A stretch of 12,365 bases of DNA from an uncultured Opitutia bacterium. Lineage in GTDB: Bacteria > Verrucomicrobiota > Verrucomicrobiia > Opitutales > UBA953. The notes beneath the pieces were generated by a model. It was not told the DNA's origin. It did no database searches and saw only the letters and a list, made by a program, of their open reading frames with translations. A program made the position numbers and the translations under genes. Shown here in pieces: positions 1 to 4,560 of the stretch (its first letter is position 1; each line of letters opens with the position of its first letter). The stretch lies in assembly GCA_903853185.1 (NCBI GenBank), contig CAINSX010000368.1:1-12365 (forward strand), written 5' to 3'.

Positions 1-410
1 AAGGCGGAAAGGTCATCCCAGGACTGGCCCGCGTGCAGTTACGCGGCGTCCCGCATGGCTACCTGCTCGTGCACGCCGACCCCGCCTCCGACCTGCTCGA
101 AGCCGCCTCTCGCCGACGCTGGCTGGGCCGCGCGCTCATCGAAGCCGGCGCTCAGGCTGAGACCGCCACAATCGCGGTCGGCGAAAGCGATGATGGCGCC
201 TTTCTCGTCGCAACGATCGCGTTCGCGTATCGTACGGGCGAAGAAGCCGAAGCGGCGCTCAACCGCCTCACCGAAAAGCAAGGTGACTATGATGCACTGG
301 GTTTCGCCGCGCGACCGGGAACAGATCGCATCACGCGCCGCACGAAACTGCTCGTGGTCCGCATCGACATCGAGACGGACCTCGTGCTGCAAGCCTTGCG
401 TCGACGCTGA
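1..410 (+). CDS. Unrecognised protein, C-terminal part (5' end outside window)
   Basis: The frame is open from base 3 to a TGA at 408-410 and has no stop before the window edge, so the gene probably begins upstream. A GTG at 33 could start a 125-residue protein, but GGKVIPGLARV reads on smoothly before it. Codon use (GCC, CTC, CGC, GAA, mostly GC-ending) matches the neighbouring genes, which favours this frame over the antisense ORF covering 39-392. The visible part is soluble: alternating helical and strand-like stretches, no membrane segment, and a basic C-terminus ending LRRR. I recognise no family. Its stop lies three bases from the convergent hisI stop, with no room for a terminator between them. 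Confidence is for the coding call only. Confidence 0.6.
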   Translation, partial: GGKVIPGLARVQLRGVPHGYLLVHADPASDLLEAASRRRWLGRALIEAGAQAETATIAVGESDDGAFLVATIAFAYRTGEEAEAALNRLTEKQGDYDALGFAARPGTDRITRRTKLLVVRIDIETDLVLQALRRR

Positions 411-413
411 CGC

Positions 414-821
414 TCAGGCCTTCTCCAAACTGCCGTCGGCCTTGAGGCGACGGTAGTAGCAACCCGAACGGGCCTTGCCGTTCTCCTTCGTGTGGCAGGC
501 CCCCTGGACTGCGGGACGGACCTTGTAGAGGATTGAGTTCTGCTCGCAGTTGACGCGCACCTCGAGGAGCTCGAGGAAGTCGCCCGACGTCAGGCCCTTG
601 ATCCAAAGCTCATTACGCGACGTGCTCCAGAAAGTGGCCTTCTTTTCGCGGAGCGCGGTCTGCAGGGCGAGCTCGTTGACGTAGCCGAGAATGAGCACTT
701 CGCCAGTCTGGGCGTCCTGGGCCACGGCAGGGATCACATCGGCCTGTCCGGAAGCGATTTTGCGTAATTTTCCGAAATCGAGTCGCAGGGCCAGGCCTTC
801 TTCGAGTTCTTTGTCGGACAT
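414..821 (-). CDS. hisI: Phosphoribosyl-AMP cyclohydrolase HisI (variant metal site)
   Basis: HisI opens the adenine ring of phosphoribosyl-AMP to give ProFAR, the third step of histidine synthesis, in the cytosol. This 135-residue protein is a stand-alone HisI without a fused HisE. It shows the family path: IPAVAQDAQTGEVLILGYVN (30-49), a TFWSTSRNELWIKGLTSGDFL core (63-83), then the metal region. The three zinc cysteines of the family are present as C92, C109 (in CHT) and C121. The acidic D-x-D-x-D magnesium motif that normally surrounds the first cysteine reads N91-C92-E93-Q94-N95, which is unusual. The loop between the last two cysteines is also about five residues longer than in the archaeal protein I recall. 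No strong ribosome binding site precedes the ATG. The gene is divergent from transketolase and no other his gene is present, so histidine genes appear scattered here. Confidence 0.93.
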   Translation of the reverse strand: MSDKELEEGLALRLDFGKLRKIASGQADVIPAVAQDAQTGEVLILGYVNELALQTALREKKATFWSTSRNELWIKGLTSGDFLELLEVRVNCEQNSILYKVRPAVQGACHTKENGKARSGCYYRRLKADGSLEKA

Positions 822-832
822 GTTACCGTTTT

Positions 833-872
833 GGAGGGGTTTCGGGGCTCATTCAAGGCTGGAAACCCCACC
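833..872. promoter_or_regulatory. Imperfect inverted repeat in the hisI/transketolase divergent gap
   Basis: Bases 833-843 (GGAGGGGTTTC) and 862-872 (GAAACCCCACC) pair at ten of eleven positions, including an uninterrupted 8-base arm GGGGTTTC/GAAACCCC, around an 18-base spacer. The repeat nearly fills the 76-base gap between the divergent starts at 821 and 898. It could be an operator for a dimeric regulator acting on one or both genes, or a hairpin in a leader transcript. I cannot place a convincing -35/-10 pair in the gap, and ribosome binding sites for both genes are weak. Confidence 0.35.
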
Positions 873-897
873 CGTTTATCCCTTACGGATTAAGCCT

Positions 898-2892
898 ATG
901 TCGCTTAACCATTCCGCCGACCTTTCCCGCGCCGCCACCGAAGCCCGCGGCCTCGCCATGGACGCCGTGGCCGCCTGCCATTCAGGCCACCTCGGCCTGC
1001 CGCTCGGCGCCGCGGAAATCGGCTCCGTACTCTACGGCAACTTCCTCCGCCACGACCCCGCCGCCCCCTCCTGGATCAATCGTGACCGCTTCGTCCTCTC
1101 CGCCGGCCACGGCTCGATGTTCCTGTACAGCTGGATCCACCTCGCCGGATTCGACCTCCCGCTCCAGGAAGTGAAGAACTTCCGCAAGCTCCACTCCAAG
1201 ACCCCGGGCCACCCTGAGTTCGGCGAGACCGTCGGCGTCGAAGCCACCACTGGCCCGCTCGGCCAGGGCACCGGTAATATTGTCGGCATGGCTGTGGCCG
1301 CCAAGATGGCCGCCGCCCATTTCAACACCGCGGAGCATCAGATCTTCAATCACATCGTGGTTGGCCTCGCCGGCGACGGTTGCCTCCAAGAAGGCATCTC
1401 GCAGGAAGCTGCTTCCTTCGCCGGCCGCTTCGGCCTCGATAACCTCATCATGCTCTATGACTCCAACGACGTCACCCTCGACGCCATGGCTTCCAAGACG
1501 CAGAACGAGGATACCGCCAAGCGCTACGAAGCCGCCAATTGGGAAGTCTTCACGATTAAGCAGGGCAACGAGCTCGCCCCGATCGCCGAAGCCCTCGACC
1601 AGGCCCGCGCCAGCAAGAACGGCAAGCCGAAGCTGATCATCTGCAAGACCGTCATCGGCAAGGGCATCGCCGAAGTCCAGGGCACCTCCAAGGGCCACGG
1701 CGAAGCCGGCGTGAAGTTCGTCGACGCCTCCCGCAAGGCCCTTGGCCTGCCCGAAGAGAAATTCTACGTCTCGCCCGAGACCCGCGCCTACTTCAACGCC
1801 CGCAAGGCCCAGCAGGCCGCCGCGCACGCCGAATGGCAGAAGACCTTCGCCGCTTGGTCCAAGGCCAATCCCGAGAAGGCCGTCCTCCTCGCCAAGGCCC
1901 AGCAGGGCGATCACGGCGACGCCCAGTCCCTCCTCGCCGCGATCCCGGAGTTCGGCAAGAACGCCCTCGCCACCCGTCTCTCCGGCGAAACCTGCATCAA
2001 CGCCGTCGCCAAGGCTTCGCCGCTCGTGCTTTCCGGTTCGGCCGACCTTCACGGCTCGACCAAGAACTACATCAAGGATGCCGGCGACTTCGACATCGCG
2101 ACCCCGGCCGGCCGCAACCTCTACTTCGGCATCCGTGAGCACGTGATGGGCGCCATCCTCAACGGCATGGCCTACCACGGCATCTTCAAGGGCTCCGGCG
2201 CGACCTTCCTGACGTTCTCCGATTACCTCCGCCCCTCCATCCGTGTCGCCGCCCTCGCCAAGCTCCAGGCCTTCTACATCTTCACGCACGACTCCGTCGG
2301 CGTCGGCGAAGACGGCCCGACCCACCAGCCAGTGGAAACCGTGAGCGCCCTGCGCTGCATCCCGAACCTCGACGTGGTCCGCCCGGGCGACGCCGAAGAG
2401 ACAGCCGCCGCCTTCGCCCACGCCGTCGCTCGTAAGGACGGCCCCGTCGCCCTTATCCTCTCCCGCCAGAACGTCCCCTCCCTCGACGCCGTCCCGGTCG
2501 CCACGCGCCGCCAAGGCACGCTCAAGGGCGGCTACATCCTCCGCAAGGAGACCGCAGCCCTCACCCACATCATCATCGGCACGGGTAGCGAACTCTCGCT
2601 CGCCCTCGCGGCCGGCGAAGAACTCGGCGCGGGCGTCCGCGTGGTCTCGATGCCTTCGATGGAAGTCTTTGCGCGTCAGCCGAAGGCCTACCAGGAAGAA
2701 GTCCTGCCCTCCGCTTGCACCAAGCGCGTCAGTATCGAAGCGGGCGTGACGATCTCGTGGGGCCGCTACGTCGGCACCGCCGGCAAGGCCATCGGCACCG
2801 ACACCTTCGGCCTCTCCGCCCCGGGCGACGTGGTCATGAAGGAACTCGGCATCACGAAGGAAGCCGTGATCGCCGCCGCCAAGGCGCTCTGA
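898..2892 (+). CDS. tkt: Transketolase
   Basis: Transketolase moves two-carbon ketol units between sugar phosphates in the non-oxidative pentose phosphate pathway, using thiamine diphosphate and a divalent metal. The ATG at 898 gives 664 residues, matching the usual length (about 663 in E. coli); the open frame extends upstream to 691 but would overlap hisI and adds no family sequence. The N-terminal cofactor domain has GHLGLPLGAAEIG (30-42), SAGHGSM (68-74), TTGPLGQG (117-124) and the thiamine-diphosphate signature GDG 159-161 with E165 and N190. The pyrimidine domain has E414 in GIREHVMG, the equivalent of the cofactor-activating glutamate, and HDSVGVGEDGPTHQPVE from H464. The C-terminal domain ends with the GTGSELSLA and VVSMPS segments. 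Codon choice is very strongly biased (AAG, GCC, CTC, GGC almost throughout), as expected of a highly expressed gene. It is followed by a strong terminator. Confidence 0.97.
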   Translation: MSLNHSADLSRAATEARGLAMDAVAACHSGHLGLPLGAAEIGSVLYGNFLRHDPAAPSWINRDRFVLSAGHGSMFLYSWIHLAGFDLPLQEVKNFRKLHSKTPGHPEFGETVGVEATTGPLGQGTGNIVGMAVAAKMAAAHFNTAEHQIFNHIVVGLAGDGCLQEGISQEAASFAGRFGLDNLIMLYDSNDVTLDAMASKTQNEDTAKRYEAANWEVFTIKQGNELAPIAEALDQARASKNGKPKLIICKTVIGKGIAEVQGTSKGHGEAGVKFVDASRKALGLPEEKFYVSPETRAYFNARKAQQAAAHAEWQKTFAAWSKANPEKAVLLAKAQQGDHGDAQSLLAAIPEFGKNALATRLSGETCINAVAKASPLVLSGSADLHGSTKNYIKDAGDFDIATPAGRNLYFGIREHVMGAILNGMAYHGIFKGSGATFLTFSDYLRPSIRVAALAKLQAFYIFTHDSVGVGEDGPTHQPVETVSALRCIPNLDVVRPGDAEETAAAFAHAVARKDGPVALILSRQNVPSLDAVPVATRRQGTLKGGYILRKETAALTHIIIGTGSELSLALAAGEELGAGVRVVSMPSMEVFARQPKAYQEEVLPSACTKRVSIEAGVTISWGRYVGTAGKAIGTDTFGLSAPGDVVMKELGITKEAVIAAAKAL

Positions 2893-2913
2893 ACAACCTG
2901 ACAACCGAACACC

Positions 2914-2951
2914 GAAGACCGGCGCCGCAAGGCTGCCGGTCTTCTTGTTTT
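2914..2951 (+). terminator. Intrinsic terminator of transketolase
   Basis: GAAGACCGGC (2914-2923) pairs perfectly with GCCGGTCTTC (2935-2944). Inside it, GCC (2924-2926) pairs with GGC (2931-2933) around a GCAA tetraloop, leaving a single bulged T at 2934. A T-rich tract, TTGTTTT (2945-2951), follows. The hairpin starts 21 bases after the transketolase stop. It also lies downstream of the convergent propeller gene, whose stop is at 2959; on that strand no T-tract follows the stem, so it would be a poorer terminator in that direction. Confidence 0.9.
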
Positions 2952-2958
2952 CAGGGAT

Positions 2959-3873
2959 TCACCTGGCCTCGCGGAGATCCGTCAGTGCAATCTGGAAAAG
3001 ATCGCCCTGCTCGGACCCGAGGAGGAGGTGGCCAGCGTCGACCCAGGAACACCCTTCGACCTGCCAGGAAAGCATCGGCGGGGCGATCGGCGCATGCAGC
3101 GCGGGTGCATGGAAGAAATCTTCGCCCGCCGCGGGGACGTCGAACACCCAGACATTACGATAGGTCAAGATGGCGAGATGTTTCAGGTCAGGCGAAAGAC
3201 AGGCGTCGGTGACCATGCCGCCGACGTCAAAGCGGGCGAGCTTGGTCAGGGTAGCGTGATCGCCGACGGGCGGGATATCCGCACGCCAGAGATCCGTCAG
3301 GGTATCGCGGCGATGCTTGGTCAGGAGGTAGAGTTTGCCACGTAGGAGAAACATCGCCTCGCAATCATGCGAAAGCTCGGGGTCGGGAAAGGCCGTCTGA
3401 TCTGGCCAGGCGAACGTCACCTTGCGGACCTCGGTGACCTCGGTCGCGCCTAAGGCAGGCTCCTTGAAGAGATAGAATGCCAGCTGCTTGCGCCGGGAGA
3501 CATTATTGCCGACATCGCCGACGATCATGTTGCCCGCGGCATCACCGGTCATGGCCTCCCAGTCAATGTTCGTGGCTCCCTTCAGGGCCACACTCACCCA
3601 AGGGCCTTTCGGCGTCGACGGTGAGCTCCCGTCGGCGCGGATGGGCACGATGACTGGCTTGGCGCCTGAATCGGATAACGTCCAGAACACGCCGGGCTGG
3701 GAAGGGCTCGCCCAGAGCGCCGAACATTCCGGCACGACCTTGAGATTAAGTTTACCCGCGCTCTTAAGTTCGAGCAGCGGCATGTCCGGCACGACACGTC
3801 GAATCACCTCGGCCTCCGCGCCCATGCCGACGGCAGCCCAGATCAGGCAAGCGAGGTGGAGCGCAATCCGCAT
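2959..3873 (-). CDS. Secreted beta-propeller-like protein of unknown function
   Basis: This 304-residue protein begins with a basic-then-hydrophobic leader (about residues 1-20, MRIALHLACLIWAAVG) and an Ala-rich possible cleavage site, so it is probably exported. C9 is too early in the leader to be a clear lipobox. The rest alternates short strands with repeated motifs at regular distance: ECSALW (49), DWEAMT (104), DCEAMF (170), TDACLS (222), EGCSW (273). Each is followed by a strand pair such as NMIVGDVGNN, LYLLTKHR or LAILTYRNVWVFD. This is the look of a five- or six-bladed propeller, similar to many uncharacterised extracellular propeller and phytase/esterase-like propeller proteins. No catalytic signature can be assigned. 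It is convergent with transketolase and divergent from ruvC, with no operon partner, so context gives no function. Confidence 0.8.
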   Translation of the reverse strand: MRIALHLACLIWAAVGMGAEAEVIRRVVPDMPLLELKSAGKLNLKVVPECSALWASPSQPGVFWTLSDSGAKPVIVPIRADGSSPSTPKGPWVSVALKGATNIDWEAMTGDAAGNMIVGDVGNNVSRRKQLAFYLFKEPALGATEVTEVRKVTFAWPDQTAFPDPELSHDCEAMFLLRGKLYLLTKHRRDTLTDLWRADIPPVGDHATLTKLARFDVGGMVTDACLSPDLKHLAILTYRNVWVFDVPAAGEDFFHAPALHAPIAPPMLSWQVEGCSWVDAGHLLLGSEQGDLFQIALTDLREAR

Positions 3874-3963
3874 CCGGCCAGCCTACCCTAGCCAGACCCC
3901 TTGGCAATCCGTTGCCGTCGCTTTTGCTGTCGAAATCAGGGCGCGACCTCCCATCCTCGCGCC
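3874..3963. promoter_or_regulatory. Divergent gap between propeller gene and ruvC
   Basis: These 90 bases must hold the promoters of both divergent genes. I see no standard -35/-10 pair with good spacing on either strand and no Shine-Dalgarno before the ruvC ATG. A TTGGCAATCCGTTGCC stretch at 3901-3916 resembles a sigma-54 site, but its GG-to-GC spacing is one base too short. Confidence 0.3.
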
Positions 3964-4560
3964 ATGGCCCGCAAATCCTCGCGCTCGCTCTGGACGGACA
4001 AGCTCCGTGGCGTCGCATCGACTCCGGCGGGTGCCAAGGCCCCGCGCGCCCGCAAGGCCGCTCTGGCGTCCGCGGGACGTGGTTGCCGCGCGATCATCCT
4101 GGGCATCGACCCTTCCCTGCGCGGCACCGGCCTCGCCGTCATCGACGCACGTGCTGAACCGATGCGCCTGCTCGCCAGTGTCACGCTGAAGCTCGGCCCG
4201 AAGCTGGAGCCCTATGAGTGCATGGGACGCATCGCCGACGCCGTGGAGAAACTCATCCGCGAGCATGGTGTCACCCACGCCTCCATCGAGGAGACGATCT
4301 ACGTCCAAAACTTCCGCACGGCCCAGGCGATGGGTGCCTCGCGCGGCGCCGCGCTCAGCGTGCTCGCCCGGCTCGACGTCAAGGTCGGCGAATACGCGCC
4401 CACGCGCATCAAGCTCGCGGTGGCGGGCCATGGCGGGGCCTCCAAGGAACAGGTCGGCCGGATGATCCGGACGGTGCTCCGTCTCGGCGACACGCTTGCC
4501 CTCGACGAATCCGACGCGGCCGCGGCGGCCCTGTGCCACGCGTTCACCGCGCGCGGCTGA
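3964..4560 (+). CDS. ruvC: Holliday junction resolvase RuvC with basic N-terminal extension
   Basis: RuvC is the dimeric endonuclease that nicks Holliday junctions symmetrically with RuvAB during recombination repair. From the ATG at 3964 the protein has 198 residues against about 173 in E. coli. The RNase-H-like core starts near residue 43. All four acidic catalytic residues are visible: D49 in ILGIDPSLRGTG, E109 in ASIEETIYVQN, and D181 and D184 in LDESDAAAAALCHA. The GASRGAAL helix (124-131) also matches the family. The first 42 residues are not part of the normal fold; they contain eleven Lys/Arg and one acidic residue. No in-frame ATG or GTG lies between 3964 and the core, so the extension is probably translated; an upstream TTG at 3901 is less likely. 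ruvA and ruvB are not adjacent. The stop abuts the stop of the convergent fusion gene. Confidence 0.95.
   Translation: MARKSSRSLWTDKLRGVASTPAGAKAPRARKAALASAGRGCRAIILGIDPSLRGTGLAVIDARAEPMRLLASVTLKLGPKLEPYECMGRIADAVEKLIREHGVTHASIEETIYVQNFRTAQAMGASRGAALSVLARLDVKVGEYAPTRIKLAVAGHGGASKEQVGRMIRTVLRLGDTLALDESDAAAAALCHAFTARG

Noticed and set aside
398..407. Palindrome GCGTCGACGC at the end of the first gene
   Set aside because: It is short, lies within coding sequence, and is easily expected by chance in DNA this rich in GC and Arg/Asp codons.
691..897. Upstream extension of the transketolase frame
   Set aside because: It would overlap hisI on the other strand, adds 69 residues without family similarity, and the ATG at 898 gives the standard length and N-terminus.
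982..2904. Long antisense ORF of 640 codons opposite transketolase
   Set aside because: It is a mirror of the strongly biased codons of transketolase; the product is low-complexity Gly/Glu/Ala/Asp-rich sequence with no family motif.
3901..3916. Possible sigma-54 promoter TTGGCAATCCGTTGCC upstream of ruvC
   Set aside because: The GG and GC elements are nine bases apart instead of ten. Sigma-54 sites tolerate spacing changes poorly, and ruvC is not a usual sigma-54 target.
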